A DNA stretch of 64,000 nt from Lactobacillus melliventris (GCF_013346935.1 NZ_JAAEEB010000001.1:124001-188000); one strand, 5' to 3'. Positions 30,638 to 41,495 are shown, counted from the first letter of the stretch. Notes: generated by a model not told the origin, from the letters alone. Numbers and translations are program-made.

Positions 30638-31249
30638 TTAAAGTAACTTGTTGTAGTATTCAACAACTAGAGCTTCGTTAATTTCTGGTTCCATTTCATC
30701 ACGTTCTGGAAGGCGAACAAGTGAACCTTCTACCTTGTTGTCATCGAATGAAACAAAGGATGGGCGGGATACAACTGCTTCAAGTGCATCCTTAACTTGT
30801 TGCAGGTTCTTTGACTTTTCCTTAAGACCAATGGTTTGACCAACCTTGACTTCATAGGAAGGAATATCAACACGCTTGCCATCAACAGTGATGTGACCGT
30901 GGTTAACTAATTGTCTAGCTTGCTCTCTAGTAGTAGCTAAACCTAAACGGTAAACAATACTGTCTAAACGACACTCAAGCAGAACCATAAAGTTAGTACC
31001 GTGTTCACCTTCACGGATCTTGCCGGCACGTTTGAATAAAGTTCTAAATTGACGTTCATTTAAACCATACATCCAACGTAGCTTTTGCTTTTCATGTAAT
31101 TGTTCACCATATTCTGATAAACGACCACGTGAATTGGGACCGTGTTGACCAGGGGCGTAGTTTCTACGACTAAGCTCCTTGCCAGTACCTGAAAGTGAAA
31201 TTCCTAATCTTCTGGAACGTTTCCAACTTGGACCTGTATATCTTGACAT
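30638..31249 (-). CDS. rpsD: 30S ribosomal protein S4
   Basis: A 203-residue primary 16S rRNA-binding protein. The N-terminus [16 protein letters not shown] and the S4 RNA-binding domain ([39 protein letters not shown] region, about residues 92-125) are typical. Start 31249 has GGAGG 5 bases upstream. The zinc-binding cysteines of some S4 proteins are absent, as in the C-minus Firmicute type. Preceded by a long structured leader that probably mediates S4 autoregulation. Confidence 0.98.
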   Translation of the reverse strand: MSRYTGPSWKRSRRLGISLSGTGKELSRRNYAPGQHGPNSRGRLSEYGEQLHEKQKLRWMYGLNERQFRTLFKRAGKIREGEHGTNFMVLLECRLDSIVYRLGLATTREQARQLVNHGHITVDGKRVDIPSYEVKVGQTIGLKEKSKNLQQVKDALEAVVSRPSFVSFDDNKVEGSLVRLPERDEMEPEINEALVVEYYNKLL

Positions 31250-31261
31250 AAAATCCTCCAA

Positions 31262-31424
31262 TAAAATCTGATAACAGTTTTTGGAGTAAAATAATTACGT
31301 ATAAGTTTAACATTCGTGCATCTTAATTTTCATTTTCGCCTATTGCAGCGTCGGTTACTCGTTCACTAAAACGTATTAAGATGTTGACGTTCTTGCCACT
31401 TATAGCTGCAAATATTTTACACGT
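31262..31424 (-). promoter_or_regulatory. structured rpsD leader, probable S4 autoregulatory RNA
   Basis: About 165 nt lie between the inferred transcription start and rpsD. On the minus strand CATCTTAAT (plus 31375-31383) pairs perfectly over 9 bp with ATTAAGATG (plus 31319-31327), and just outside it CGTGT near the 5' end can pair with GCACG. The enclosed 47 bases hold further GC-rich inverted pieces. In Bacillus, rpsD is autogenously controlled by S4 binding to its leader; this structure plausibly plays the same role, though its sequence was not compared. Confidence 0.5.
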
Positions 31425-31429
31425 TCTAT

Positions 31430-31458
31430 ATTATAGTTGTATTACCTTATTAAAGCAA
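31430..31458 (-). promoter_or_regulatory. promoter of rpsD
   Basis: TTGCTT, a 17-base spacer and a perfect TATAAT on the minus strand. Confidence 0.75.
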
Positions 31459-31678
31459 GGAAAATAGCAATTGCTTTAATATTTAATAATTTAACTAGAA
31501 AAAATAAAAAGGTGGTAGCAACTTGTTAATACTAGTATACTGCTTTTAATTAAAGAGATATTTATAAATATCTGATCGCACGATTTTATTTAAATAACGA
31601 ATTTTATTGGCTTGAAAAAACTCTTGACCACAATAATGTAGAAGTTTGGTATAATTGGGGTAGTTTTGGAGGAAAATT
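31459..31678 (+). promoter_or_regulatory. ezrA upstream region with palindrome and -10 box
   Basis: Non-coding. It contains an 18-base perfect palindrome, AGATATTTATAAATATCT (31556-31573), of unknown role. TTGACC (31624-31629) and an extended -10, TGGTATAAT (31647-31655), lie ahead of ezrA; the 20-base gap is long, so the extended -10 may act alone. No other gene is seen. Confidence 0.4.
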
Positions 31679-33394
31679 ATGTCACCAACTCAATCCATAG
31701 TTGTAATCATTGCAATTTTAATCATCATTATAATTATAGCCGCTATGTTAATAATCAATCGCCGCCAATTAAGGCAAATTCTTGAATTAGACGATTTGAT
31801 TACCAAAATTGATAAAATGCATTTAGAAACAGATATTGTCAATCTGGATAAAATGGATTTAGCCGGTGAAAGTTTGACAACATTAACTACTTGGCGTAAA
31901 AACTACGAGCAGGCATTGGCTAAAAAGATTCCTGCAGCGCAGAACTTTCTTGAACAGGCTGCTGAGCAAAATACACACTATCACTTATTTAAAGCTCATA
32001 AAAGTATTAAACAAGCCCGTGAAATCATGGATCCAACTTATAAAGATGCCAAGAACACTAAGGAAGTATTCACAGAATTACTTGAATCAAACCGTGAGAA
32101 TCAAAAAAAATATAACGACTTGTTCAATGGCTTTAAAGAAATGCGTAAAGACATTCTGGCAAATTCATATGATTATGGTGCTGCTCTGGATCAGATTGAA
32201 AACGAATTGACAAATATTGAAAATGACTTTTCGGAAGCCAAGAGTTTGACTGCTCAAGGAGATCAAGTTGAAGCAAAACGTATTTTGTCAAAAATTAAAG
32301 CTGCTTTGACTAACATTAGTTCTATCCTGCCCGAAATTAGGAATGCTCGTCACCAACTCAATAAAGTTTTTCAAGATCAGTTGAGTGAATTGTCCGACAG
32401 TTATAAGAAGATGATGTCTTCTAAGTATTACATAACTCAGGTAGACGTTTTAGCTGAGATTAAAAAAATCAGAGGACAAGTAGCCGATGCAAATAGTTTG
32501 CTAAAAGAGCTTAAAGTTTCCGAGTTAAAAGAAAAAAATGCTGAAATCAAAAAAGAGATTTCTGCTCTTTATGATATTTTAGCTAAAGAGTATAAAGCAA
32601 GACCATTTGTAGAAGAGAATCAAGATAAAATCCAGCGTCTTCTTGCTCACGAACAAGTGGAATCAAAAAAATTAGTAGCAAAATTGCGTCATATTGATGA
32701 GAGTTATGAGCTTACTCATAATGAACTTGCCACTAGTAGAAAGTTGGAACAGGAAGTTAGTGATATGGAGCGGCAATATACGGTCGATACCCAAAATGTT
32801 GCTGATGGTAAGGGAGTTTATTCCAAAATTAAGTCATCGTGGTTGAGTATGTTGGAACGATTGCGTGAAATTAGTGCACAGCAAAAGAAAATGTCCCAAG
32901 ACGTTGATGGTCTTTATGATTCTGAGAATGTAGCCAATGATTCGATCAACCGCTTTAAACAGGAAGTTTCTCTAGTTTATCGCCGCTTAGAACGTAAAAA
33001 AATCCCTGGTAATCCTGATACCTTTGTGCAAATGTATACTTTGGTTGTCAACGAGATTGGTCACGTGGCCAAAGAATTGAGTCAAGTAAGGCTGAACATG
33101 GAAAAGATTTCTCAGGAATTAATTCAAATTTCTGATGATGTTGAAAGGTTAAAACGTGAAGCAGATGACATAATTAATTCTGCAGATCTAGTTCAGCTAA
33201 CCTTGCAATATTCTAATAAATATTCCAATAATGGTTCCATTAAAAGCGCTCAGAAAAAGGCAATGCAACTGTATGAACAGGATTATAACTATAAAGATGC
33301 TTTGGACACCATTGCAACTGCTATTGAAAAAGTTGAGCCAGGTTCATATCAACGCTTAGAAAATTTGTACTATTCTGATAAGAAAAATAGCTGA
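31679..33394 (+). CDS. ezrA: septation ring formation regulator EzrA
   Basis: A 571-residue protein with one N-terminal transmembrane helix (about 6-26) followed by a cytoplasmic run of spectrin-like coiled coils; ~570 residues is the family norm. EzrA binds FtsZ and tethers and restrains Z-ring assembly, and recruits PBP1. TTGGAGG precedes ATG 31679. It is monocistronic, followed by a terminator. Confidence 0.94.
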   Translation: MSPTQSIVVIIAILIIIIIIAAMLIINRRQLRQILELDDLITKIDKMHLETDIVNLDKMDLAGESLTTLTTWRKNYEQALAKKIPAAQNFLEQAAEQNTHYHLFKAHKSIKQAREIMDPTYKDAKNTKEVFTELLESNRENQKKYNDLFNGFKEMRKDILANSYDYGAALDQIENELTNIENDFSEAKSLTAQGDQVEAKRILSKIKAALTNISSILPEIRNARHQLNKVFQDQLSELSDSYKKMMSSKYYITQVDVLAEIKKIRGQVADANSLLKELKVSELKEKNAEIKKEISALYDILAKEYKARPFVEENQDKIQRLLAHEQVESKKLVAKLRHIDESYELTHNELATSRKLEQEVSDMERQYTVDTQNVADGKGVYSKIKSSWLSMLERLREISAQQKKMSQDVDGLYDSENVANDSINRFKQEVSLVYRRLERKKIPGNPDTFVQMYTLVVNEIGHVAKELSQVRLNMEKISQELIQISDDVERLKREADDIINSADLVQLTLQYSNKYSNNGSIKSAQKKAMQLYEQDYNYKDALDTIATAIEKVEPGSYQRLENLYYSDKKNS

Positions 33395-33425
33395 TGGATA
33401 TTATAATTCTGCTGAAAAATATTTA

Positions 33426-33460
33426 GCTTTAAAATTAAAAAAACAATTTTAAAGCTTTTT
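33426..33460 (+). terminator. terminator after ezrA
   Basis: GCTTTAAAATT / AATTTTAAAGC perfect 11-bp stem, 7-8 base loop and T run. Confidence 0.88.
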
Positions 33461-33480
33461 TAGTGCTCATGAATAAATAA

Positions 33481-33509
33481 TTGAAGCTGACAAGAATTTA
33501 AGTTACAAT
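33481..33509 (+). promoter_or_regulatory. promoter of the desulfurase-thiI operon
   Basis: TTGAAG, a 17-base spacer and TACAAT, 50 bases before the GTG start. Confidence 0.6.
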
Positions 33510-33559
33510 TTATAAGTTAATAGCTGACCATGTAGTGTTTTTGGAGGGGGAGAAATTCC

Positions 33560-34717
33560 GTGATTTACTTTGATAACAGTGCCACGACTAAGATTGATCC
33601 TGCTGTTTTAGCCACTTATGATAAAGTAGCTCAAACCATTTGGGGCAATCCATCTAGTTTACATAAATTAGGAGACCGTGCATTTCAACTTTTAGAAAGT
33701 TCACGTAAGCAAATTGCCAGTCTTTTGGGCACAAAACAGGATGAAATTTTCTTTACCTCTGGTGGAACTGAGTCAAATAACTGGGCAATAAAAGGAACCG
33801 CTTTTCAAAAACGGGAATTTGGCAAGCATCTCATTACTTCAAGCGTGGAACATGCTTCTGTTGCCAATGCTTTTAACGCTTTAGAATATATTGGCTTTCG
33901 TGTAACCCATTTACCTGTTGATAAAGAAGGGCGTGTTAGCGTAAACGATTTACGTAATGCCTTAGATTCTGATACAACTTTAGTTTCAATAATGGGCGTT
34001 AATAATGAAATTGGTGCTATTCAGCCAATTGATGAAATTAGTGATTTATTAACTAACTACCCGACCGTGAGTTTTCATGTAGATAATGTGCAAGCATTAG
34101 GTAAAAATATTTGGTCTCGTGTTTTTACTCCTCGTGTTGATTTTTCCAGTCTGTCAGCGCATAAATTTCATGCACCACGAGGTACCGGAATTCTTTATAA
34201 AAAAGAGGGCAAGATGCTTGCTCCCTTGCATGATGGTGGCGGTCAGGAAAAAGGTTTGCGTTCAGGTACTGAAAACTTACCGGCAATAGCAGGGATGGCT
34301 AAAGCAGTACGTTTGCTTTTGGAAAATGAACAGGAAAAAGCTCAACGTGAGGCTGAAATTAAAGCTAAAATAGTGAAGTATCTCCAAGATAAGCCAGGAA
34401 TCACTATATTTTCACCATTGAATGATAACTTTGCCCCTCATATTTTATGTTTTGCCCTTGAAGGTATTCGAGGAGAGACTCTTGTTCATACACTCGAAGA
34501 GTATGACATTTATACTTCAACTACTTCGGCCTGTTCTTCCACTAAGACTGATCAAGCCAGCACATTGGTGGCAATGCATGTTGATGATAAAGTAGCAACA
34601 AGTGCGATTCGTCTTAGTTTTGATGAAACTAATACTCTTGCCGAGGCAGATGAATTTATTAAGGTCTTTGATAAAATTTACCATCATTTTGCCAGAATTA
34701 ATCATTTAGGAGAATAA
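33560..34717 (+). CDS. cysteine desulfurase, NifS/NifZ type (thiI partner)
   Basis: A 385-residue PLP enzyme that takes sulfur from cysteine as a persulfide. The PLP lysine is in SLSAHKFHAP (about 203) and the catalytic cysteine in STTSACSS (about 324). Start GTG 33560 has GGAGGGGG upstream. It is followed 6 bases later by thiI, as nifZ-thiI in Bacillus, so it most likely supplies sulfur for 4-thiouridine at tRNA position 8. A second desulfurase begins at 63181. Confidence 0.93.
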   Translation: MIYFDNSATTKIDPAVLATYDKVAQTIWGNPSSLHKLGDRAFQLLESSRKQIASLLGTKQDEIFFTSGGTESNNWAIKGTAFQKREFGKHLITSSVEHASVANAFNALEYIGFRVTHLPVDKEGRVSVNDLRNALDSDTTLVSIMGVNNEIGAIQPIDEISDLLTNYPTVSFHVDNVQALGKNIWSRVFTPRVDFSSLSAHKFHAPRGTGILYKKEGKMLAPLHDGGGQEKGLRSGTENLPAIAGMAKAVRLLLENEQEKAQREAEIKAKIVKYLQDKPGITIFSPLNDNFAPHILCFALEGIRGETLVHTLEEYDIYTSTTSACSSTKTDQASTLVAMHVDDKVATSAIRLSFDETNTLAEADEFIKVFDKIYHHFARINHLGE

Positions 34718-34723
34718 TTTTTT

Positions 34724-35941
34724 ATGAAATATACTGAAATAATGGTACGTTATGGTGAGCTGTCAACTAAAGGGAAAAATCGTAAAGATTTCATTGGCCG
34801 CTTAGCTGGTAACGTGACTAAAGTATTGCGCGATTTTCCGCAAGTCGAAATACACCCGCGGCATGACCGCATGCACATAGTTTTAAATGATGCACCTTTT
34901 GCAAAAGTCGATAAACGTTTAAAAAGGGTTTTTGGTATTCAAACTTATTCACCAACTATCAAAGTTGAAAAGACTTTGGCAAAAATTGAAGAAACTGCTC
35001 TAGCTTTAATGAAAGAAACTTTTAAAAAGGGCATGACTTTTAAAGTCAACACTAAACGCAGTGATCATCAATTTTTATACGATACCAATGAGTTGAATAA
35101 AATGGTGGGTGATTATCTCTTTGATAATATGGAGAATTTAAAGGTAGAAATGAAACACCCTGACATTGTCCTGAGAATTGAAGTACGCAAGGATGCTGTC
35201 TATATTTCGAATCAGTTACTTCGCGGTGCAGGGGGAATGCCAGTTGGAACTGGTGGTAGGGCAGTTATGATGCTTTCTGGCGGAATTGATTCGCCTGTAG
35301 CTTCATATTTAGCTCTAAAGCGTGGTGTTGATATTGAAATGGTTCATTTTTACAGTCCGCCATATACTACTGAAAAAGCGCTAAATAAGGCTAAAGAATT
35401 AACTGGAATTCTTGCTAATTATGCAGGGAAGATCAATTTTATTGCCGTGCCTTTTGCGGAAATTCAGGAAACCATTAAGGAAAAAATTCCTGAGGGTTAT
35501 TTAATGACTGTGCAAAGAAGGTTCATGTTGCAGTTGGCAGATAAAATAAGAGCTAAAAGAAGAGGCCTAGCTATTTTTAACGGTGAATCCGTTGGTCAAG
35601 TGGCTTCGCAAACTTTGGAATCAATGGCTGCAATTAATGATGTGACGACCACACCAGTTGTCAGGCCAGTTGCCACGATGGATAAAACTGAAATTATTAA
35701 TTTGGCTGAAAAAATTGGTACTTTTGATTTATCAATTCAGCCATTTGAAGATTGCTGTACAATTTTTGCCCCTCCTCGTCCCAAAACTAAACCCAAAATC
35801 GATAAAGCACGGGAATTTGAAAATCGTTTGGATGTTGAAGGATTAATTGACCGCGCTCTAGCTGGTATACAAGTAACTTCAATTTATCCTAATGATAAGT
35901 TTTTAGCAGATAAAGCGGCAGAAGATGCTGCACTACTGTAA
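34724..35941 (+). CDS. thiI: tRNA 4-thiouridine synthase ThiI
   Basis: A 405-residue enzyme. NFLD plus THUMP domains fill the N-terminal ~165 residues, and the PP-loop SGGIDSP follows at about 184-190, where ATP adenylates U8. The C-terminal rhodanese domain of the 482-residue E. coli enzyme is absent, which is the usual short Firmicute form where the partner desulfurase delivers sulfur directly. Confidence 0.95.
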   Translation: MKYTEIMVRYGELSTKGKNRKDFIGRLAGNVTKVLRDFPQVEIHPRHDRMHIVLNDAPFAKVDKRLKRVFGIQTYSPTIKVEKTLAKIEETALALMKETFKKGMTFKVNTKRSDHQFLYDTNELNKMVGDYLFDNMENLKVEMKHPDIVLRIEVRKDAVYISNQLLRGAGGMPVGTGGRAVMMLSGGIDSPVASYLALKRGVDIEMVHFYSPPYTTEKALNKAKELTGILANYAGKINFIAVPFAEIQETIKEKIPEGYLMTVQRRFMLQLADKIRAKRRGLAIFNGESVGQVASQTLESMAAINDVTTTPVVRPVATMDKTEIINLAEKIGTFDLSIQPFEDCCTIFAPPRPKTKPKIDKAREFENRLDVEGLIDRALAGIQVTSIYPNDKFLADKAAEDAALL

Positions 35942-35950
35942 AAAACGTGT

Positions 35951-35956
35951 TATAAT
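35951..35956 (+). promoter_or_regulatory. -10 box of T-box-valS
   Basis: TATAAT just before the leader; no good -35 is seen at the 17-base position. Confidence 0.5.
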
Positions 35957-35970
35957 ACGCCCAAAGCAAT

Positions 35971-36194
35971 AATTGAGAGGTATTAACCTTATAGATAGAG
36001 AAAGGCTGATAGTGGTGAAAGGCCGAATGAAGGTTAATTGGTAGCTCAATTGGACTGATTGGCTGAACTAACAGTAGGCTGATCCGGCAAATTCGCCGTT
36101 ATCATTATTAAGAGAGGCAGAATTTTTTCTGCTTAACTTTAGGTGGTACCGCGGTTAATCACATCGTCCTAGACATTTTGTCTAGGACTTTTTT
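35971..36194 (+). promoter_or_regulatory. T-box riboswitch (valine), upstream of valS
   Basis: Stem I base AATTGAG / CTCAATT (35971 and 36044 regions) and helix ATTAACC / GGTTAAT enclose an internal loop whose 3' strand reads TGGTAG; the specifier there is best read as GUA (Val) at 36041-36043. The T-box AGGTGGTACCGCG is at 36141-36153, followed by the terminator GTCCTAGAC / GTCTAGGAC with a T run (36166-36193). Uncharged tRNA-Val binding would favour antitermination and valS expression. Confidence 0.9.
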
Positions 36195-36209
36195 ATTGGG
36201 AGGAGAACT

Positions 36210-38849
36210 ATGACAGATTTAGCACCAAAATATGACCCACGCGAGGTTGAACAGGGTAGATATCAAAAGTGGCTTGATCAAGATTTATTTAAGCCATCTG
36301 GAGATAAAAAGGCACATCCGTATGCAATTGTTATTCCGCCACCAAATGTTACTGGTAAGCTTCATTTAGGTCATGCTTGGGATACAGCAATTCAGGATAC
36401 ATTAATTAGATTTAAAAGAATGCAGGGTTATGATACCTTGTATCTTCCGGGAATGGATCATGCCGGAATTGCAACTCAGGCTAAAGTTGAGGCTAAATTA
36501 CGCAAACAGGGTAAAGACCGTCATGAAATGGGACGTGAAGCTTTTGTTAAACAAGTTTGGGACTGGAAAGATGAGTACGCTGCTATTATCAAGAGTCAGT
36601 GGGCAAAATTGGGCCTGTCACTAGATTATTCACGTGAAAGATTTACATTAGATAAGGGTTTGTCTAAAGCTGTTCGCCGCGTCTTTGTTCAACTTTATAA
36701 TGAAGGATTAATTTATCGCGGGGAATACATTATCAATTGGGATCCTGAGCTGCAAACAGCTCTAAGCGATATCGAAGTTATTCACCAAGACGATAAAGGC
36801 GCTTTTTATCATATTAAATATCCGTTTGCTGACGGTTCTGGCTTTGTTGAAATTGCAACTACTCGTCCTGAAACTATGTTCGGTGATACTGCCGTTGCTG
36901 TGGCACCGGGGGATGAACGCTATAAAGATCTTGTCGGCAAAGAATTAATTTTACCGCTAGTGGGACGTCACATTCCAATTATTGAAGATCAACACGTTGA
37001 TCCTGAATTTGGTACTGGTTTAGTAAAGATTACCCCTGCTCATGATCCTAATGACTTTTTAGTCGGTAATCGTCATCACTTAAAACGGATTAACGTGATG
37101 AATGACGATGGCACTATGAATGAAAATGCCGGTAAGTATGAAGGCATGGATCGTTTTGAGTGCCGTGAAGCATTAGTTAAAGACCTAAAGGAACAGGGCT
37201 ATTTGCTTAAAGTTAAGCCGATTGTCCACTCTGTTGGACACTCAGAGCGTTCTGGTGTTCAAGTAGAACCTCGTCTATCAACGCAATGGTTTGTTAAGAT
37301 GAAGCCATTAGCTGAGGCAGCTTTAAAAAATCAAGAAACGAATAATAAAATTAGTTTCATTCCAGAAAGATTTGAACATACATTTAAGCAGTGGATGGAA
37401 AATATTCATGATTGGGTAATTTCACGTCAATTATGGTGGGGTCACCAAATTCCCGCTTGGTACAATAAAAAGACGGGCGAAATGTATGTTGGCGAAGATG
37501 CCCCAAAGGACATTGAAAATTGGAAACAAGATCCTGATGTATTAGATACTTGGTTCTCCAGTGCTTTATGGCCATTTTCAACCATGGGTTGGCCAGATGA
37601 AAACTCCGCTGATTATAAGCGTTATTATCCAACTAATGCTTTAGTTACTGGTTATGATATTTTGCCATTCTGGGTTGCCAGAATGATATTCCAAGGTTTG
37701 CATTTTACGCATCAACGTCCATTTAAAGATGCTGTTTTTCATGGTTTAATACGTGATGAACAAGGACGTAAAATGAGTAAATCATTGGGTAACGGAGTAG
37801 ATCCAATGGATGTAATTGATGAATATGGTGCCGATGCTTTACGCTGGTTCTTGCTTAACGGTACAGCTCCAGGTCAAGATACCCGTTATAATCCTAAACA
37901 ATTGGCATCTGCTTGGAACTTTATCAATAAGATTTGGAATGCCGCCAGATTTGTCATTATGAATTTACCAGAAGATGCACAATCTGCTCATATGCCAGAT
38001 ACAGCTAAATTTGATTTAGCAGATGGTTGGATTTTTGATCGTTTAAATCATACTGTTAGTGAAGTTATTCGGTTATTTGATGACTATCAATTTGGAGAAG
38101 CTGGTCGTGAATTATACAACTTCATTTGGAACGACTTCTGTGACTGGTACATCGAAATGGCCAAAGTAGCTTTGAATGGTAATGATCAAGAATTAAAAGC
38201 AAGAAAACAAGACAATTTGATCTGGATTCTTGACCAAATCTTACGTTTATTACATCCAATTATGCCATTTGTAACTGAAAAGCTTTGGCTCTCAATGCCA
38301 CACGATGGTGAGTCAATTATGGTGGCTAAGTATCCTGAAGTACATGCTGAATTTGAAAATGAACCAGCTCGTCATGACATGGCTTTCTTAATTGAAATTA
38401 TTAAGGCGGTACGTAACATTCGCAGGGAAGTAAATGCTCCATTATCTTCTTCAATAGACATCATGATTCAGTTAGAAGACGCAAAGAATGAGAGAATTTT
38501 AACTGACAATGAAGATTACGTTAAGAACTTCTTGCATCCAAAGGAATTAACCATTTCAACTCAAATTGCTGCACCAAAACTTGCTAAAACTGCAGTGATT
38601 TCAGGAGCTCAGATCTTTGTGCCATTAGCTGATTTAGTTAATATTGCCGACGAAATCAAGCGCATGACCAAAGAAGAAAAAGATTTGCAAGCTGAAGTTG
38701 AACGCTCAACTAAGAAACTAAATAATCAAGGCTTTGTCGCACATGCTCCGGAAGCTGTGGTAAATAAAGAAAAGGCGAAAAAAGCTGATTATGAAAGTCA
38801 ACTTCAAAGCGTTCAGGAAAGAATTCAAGAATTAAAGAAGAGTGAATAA
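36210..38849 (+). CDS. valS: valyl-tRNA synthetase
   Basis: An 879-residue class Ia synthetase. HIGH motif is HLGHAWD (about 52-58), KMSKS is at about 525, the CP1 editing domain lies between them, and a C-terminal coiled coil closes the protein. GGGAGGAG precedes ATG 36210. Regulated by the T-box ahead of it. The stop overlaps or abuts folC. Confidence 0.98.
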   Translation: MTDLAPKYDPREVEQGRYQKWLDQDLFKPSGDKKAHPYAIVIPPPNVTGKLHLGHAWDTAIQDTLIRFKRMQGYDTLYLPGMDHAGIATQAKVEAKLRKQGKDRHEMGREAFVKQVWDWKDEYAAIIKSQWAKLGLSLDYSRERFTLDKGLSKAVRRVFVQLYNEGLIYRGEYIINWDPELQTALSDIEVIHQDDKGAFYHIKYPFADGSGFVEIATTRPETMFGDTAVAVAPGDERYKDLVGKELILPLVGRHIPIIEDQHVDPEFGTGLVKITPAHDPNDFLVGNRHHLKRINVMNDDGTMNENAGKYEGMDRFECREALVKDLKEQGYLLKVKPIVHSVGHSERSGVQVEPRLSTQWFVKMKPLAEAALKNQETNNKISFIPERFEHTFKQWMENIHDWVISRQLWWGHQIPAWYNKKTGEMYVGEDAPKDIENWKQDPDVLDTWFSSALWPFSTMGWPDENSADYKRYYPTNALVTGYDILPFWVARMIFQGLHFTHQRPFKDAVFHGLIRDEQGRKMSKSLGNGVDPMDVIDEYGADALRWFLLNGTAPGQDTRYNPKQLASAWNFINKIWNAARFVIMNLPEDAQSAHMPDTAKFDLADGWIFDRLNHTVSEVIRLFDDYQFGEAGRELYNFIWNDFCDWYIEMAKVALNGNDQELKARKQDNLIWILDQILRLLHPIMPFVTEKLWLSMPHDGESIMVAKYPEVHAEFENEPARHDMAFLIEIIKAVRNIRREVNAPLSSSIDIMIQLEDAKNERILTDNEDYVKNFLHPKELTISTQIAAPKLAKTAVISGAQIFVPLADLVNIADEIKRMTKEEKDLQAEVERSTKKLNNQGFVAHAPEAVVNKEKAKKADYESQLQSVQERIQELKKSE

Positions 38850-38850
38850 C

Positions 38851-40128
38851 GTGACTTTTACCAAAGCTCAAGATGTGATTAATTATTTATACTCACTTCC
38901 TAAATTACATGAAAAAGCAGATTTAACATATATTAAGACAATTTTGGCTATGTTAGGTAATCCGCAAGATCAGATAAAAACAATCCATGTTACGGGCACG
39001 AATGGTAAAGGCTCAACTTCTTACTATTTAAGTAATTTGTTGCAAAAGGCTGGTCAAAAGACTGGCCTTTTTGTTTCGCCCTACGTTTTTGAATTTAACG
39101 AGCGAATTCAGCTGAATGGTCAAAATATCAGTAACCAAAGTTTGATTGGAGTAGCTAATAAAATAGAGTCGGTTTTGACAAAAATTCGTAAAAACAATCC
39201 TGCTTTTTCATTAGTGACGTTTGAATATGAAGTAGTATTGGCATTTCTTTATTTTGCACAAGAAAAATGTGACTATGCTGTGATAGAAGTTGGCATAGGT
39301 GGTGAACATGACAAAACTAATGTTATTACACCTGAAGTCAGTGTGATTACTACAGTTGGACTAGATCATGAGCAAGTTATCGGACCAACTCTAGCAGATA
39401 TTGCCCGTGAAAAAAGTGGAATAATAAAGGAAAATCGGCCAGTTGTTTTAGGTAATATTCCAAAAGAGGTGTTGCCTATTATTCAGCGAAAGGCTCAAAA
39501 AGAAAATGCTCTGGTTAAAAAACTTGGATCCGACTTTAATGTTTTACTTCAAGAAAATTTGGAGTATCAAGATCAAATTCAAAACATTTCTTTTTTACCC
39601 AGGCCGCTAGTTGAAGGTTATGATATTGGGATCGCTGTTCAAGCCTTTAGCTTATTAAATCTGTCACTTCCTGCTTCAGAGCTAGAAGATACAATAAACC
39701 AAACAACTGTGCCTGGACGTTATCAAATCTTGCAAAGTAATCCTTTAATTATCCTTGATGGTGCACATAATATTCAGGCAATGCAAAATCTGCTAAATTT
39801 TGCTCACTTTAAGCAGGAAAAAAAGCAAGGCAAAATTAGAGTATTAATTATGATGATGAAAGATAAGGATATTGAGCAAGTTTTTAAACTGTTTAAACCA
39901 GCAGATGAAGTTCACTTAACTACAATCGACTATCCGCGTGCAGCTAAAAAAGAAGACTATCCGGTATGGATTCAAAAAAAATATCAGTATCACGCTGACT
40001 GGCGAACTTCTTATCAAGATTTAAAGCATAAGAGTCAAACAAATGATATACTGCTAGTAACAGGATCATTTTACTTAGTTGGGGATATTTTACAAATGGA
40101 GATAAAAGATGCGCGTTCAAGGCATTAA
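38851..40128 (+). CDS. folC: folylpolyglutamate synthase / dihydrofolate synthase
   Basis: A Mur-ligase-fold enzyme of about 425 residues adding glutamate to folates (and perhaps to dihydropteroate). ATP-binding GTNGKGST is at about residue 50 and the family pattern GxGGxxDxTN appears as GIGGEHDKTN. Start is uncertain: GTG 38842 (inside the last valS codons) or GTG 38851, which has AAGAAGAG upstream at a better distance; I used the latter. valS-folC linkage is common in Firmicutes. A full folate pathway is not visible here. Confidence 0.92.
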   Translation: MTFTKAQDVINYLYSLPKLHEKADLTYIKTILAMLGNPQDQIKTIHVTGTNGKGSTSYYLSNLLQKAGQKTGLFVSPYVFEFNERIQLNGQNISNQSLIGVANKIESVLTKIRKNNPAFSLVTFEYEVVLAFLYFAQEKCDYAVIEVGIGGEHDKTNVITPEVSVITTVGLDHEQVIGPTLADIAREKSGIIKENRPVVLGNIPKEVLPIIQRKAQKENALVKKLGSDFNVLLQENLEYQDQIQNISFLPRPLVEGYDIGIAVQAFSLLNLSLPASELEDTINQTTVPGRYQILQSNPLIILDGAHNIQAMQNLLNFAHFKQEKKQGKIRVLIMMMKDKDIEQVFKLFKPADEVHLTTIDYPRAAKKEDYPVWIQKKYQYHADWRTSYQDLKHKSQTNDILLVTGSFYLVGDILQMEIKDARSRH

Positions 40129-40789
40129 GGATGATATCACAGGCATTTTGTTTGATATGGATGGCTTGTTGGTAAATTCCGAAAATTTATACTGGGAAGC
40201 CAATATTCAGGCTGCTAAGGAGGCAAATCTAGGTACGCCCGATGATATTTATCTTAAATTAGTTGGCTCGACAACAACTGATATGAACGATTTTTACCTG
40301 CAATATTTTAAAAATAAAGAACAACGTGACCAATTTATTAAACGTACTGATGAACTAGTATGGCAGTGGACTGAACAAGGTAAATTAAAGTTAAGACCGG
40401 GGGTGCAAAAAGCTCTTGATCACTTTCAGGCTGCCGGGTTGCCTATGGCTGTGGTAACCAGCAATTCTGAAAATGTGGTAGAGCATAATTTATGGGCCAC
40501 AGGTACGCGTAACTATTTTCAATTTCACTTAAATTATGACGATGTCAAAAATAATAATGTCAAGCCTAAACCTGCACCAGATATTTATCTTTTGGCAACC
40601 CAAAAATTACATGTTGCCCAAAATAATATCTTAGCGTTCGAAGATTCTTCTCCTGGCTTGCTAGCCGCTGTTAAAGCCGGCTTGAAATGTGTGATGGTGC
40701 CTGATTTAATTCCAGCTACTGCCGAAGATCGTCAGAATGCGGTTTATGTTTGTCAGGATTTCTTTGAATTTTTACAAAAAGTTAGTTAG
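40109..40789 (+). CDS. HAD-superfamily phosphatase, beta-phosphoglucomutase-like
   Basis: A 226-residue subfamily I HAD enzyme. Motif I is FDMDG (nucleophile Asp16, acid Asp18), motif II TSN near 118, and the lysine and aspartates FEDSSPG near 177 follow. A helical cap lies between motifs I and II. It acts on a small phosphorylated metabolite, not specified. It overlaps folC by 20 bases with its GGAGATAAAAG Shine-Dalgarno inside that gene. Confidence 0.9.
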   Translation: MRVQGIKDDITGILFDMDGLLVNSENLYWEANIQAAKEANLGTPDDIYLKLVGSTTTDMNDFYLQYFKNKEQRDQFIKRTDELVWQWTEQGKLKLRPGVQKALDHFQAAGLPMAVVTSNSENVVEHNLWATGTRNYFQFHLNYDDVKNNNVKPKPAPDIYLLATQKLHVAQNNILAFEDSSPGLLAAVKAGLKCVMVPDLIPATAEDRQNAVYVCQDFFEFLQKVS

Positions 40790-40824
40790 TTTTGGCGTAT
40801 ATAAATAGTGAAAGGAATGATTTT

Positions 40825-41448
40825 ATGGAATTAATAAGGTCTCATCACTATTTAATTAAAACTGACTGGGAAATGCTGAACAGCTTTTTTGGAGAATTGA
40901 AAGAACATGGAATTGAAAATTTTGATGAACTTCTTGTTAAGTTGGAAGAATTAAAAATAAGAAATGCCAATGATCTGCTTAAATATGTTTCTGGCGGTCA
41001 ATGCTGTGACAGCCTGGCGCTTTTGAGCGAAGGATTGCTCGAAAGATTGCGCTCAGCAGTATCAGACCGGGAACTTATTATGACTTCAAGCGACGAAGTC
41101 GGTACTTATTTATTAGATAAATTTGCAGGACATAAGCAAGAAGAACTATGGGCAATCTACATAGATAACAGTAATCATATAATTGCTGAAAAGAAGTTGT
41201 TTCAAGGTACTTTGGATAAGTCAATTGCGCATCCCCGGGAAATTTTCCGTTGGGCAGTTGTTTATGCCTGTGCCGGCTTCTTTGTGGTGCATAATCACCC
41301 TAGCGGTAATTTGTTACCTTCAAAAAGTGATATTGAACTCACTGAGATGCTTCATGAAGCAGCAAAACTATTTCGGATTGAATTTCTTGATCATTTCATT
41401 GTTGGTAAAGGAAATTACTTTAGTTTCTGTGAACAACAATTATTTTAA
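40825..41448 (+). CDS. radC: RadC family (JAB/MPN domain) protein
   Basis: A 207-residue protein with the JAMM metal motif HNHPSGNLLPSKSD (about 165-178) following the conserved FFVV strand; the N-terminal part is the helix-hairpin-helix-like region. Start ATG 40825 has AAAGGA upstream, preferred to a TTG at 40792. Despite the name, a DNA-repair role is not established; many lactobacilli carry it just before mreB, as here. Confidence 0.9.
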   Translation: MELIRSHHYLIKTDWEMLNSFFGELKEHGIENFDELLVKLEELKIRNANDLLKYVSGGQCCDSLALLSEGLLERLRSAVSDRELIMTSSDEVGTYLLDKFAGHKQEELWAIYIDNSNHIIAEKKLFQGTLDKSIAHPREIFRWAVVYACAGFFVVHNHPSGNLLPSKSDIELTEMLHEAAKLFRIEFLDHFIVGKGNYFSFCEQQLF

Positions 41449-41495
41449 AATCATCTTAAAGTTACGTTCCATTTTCTTTTTTAAGTTGCACTTTA

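Noticed and set aside
31500..31540. AGGTGGTAGCAAC before ezrA, resembling a T-box
   Set aside because: It resembles the T-box only partly (no downstream GC-rich terminator or stem I), and ezrA is not an amino-acid gene.
40825..41448. RadC as part of a mobile or anti-restriction island
   Set aside because: It sits in a core context between a HAD phosphatase and mreB with no phage or plasmid genes, so it is the chromosomal family member.
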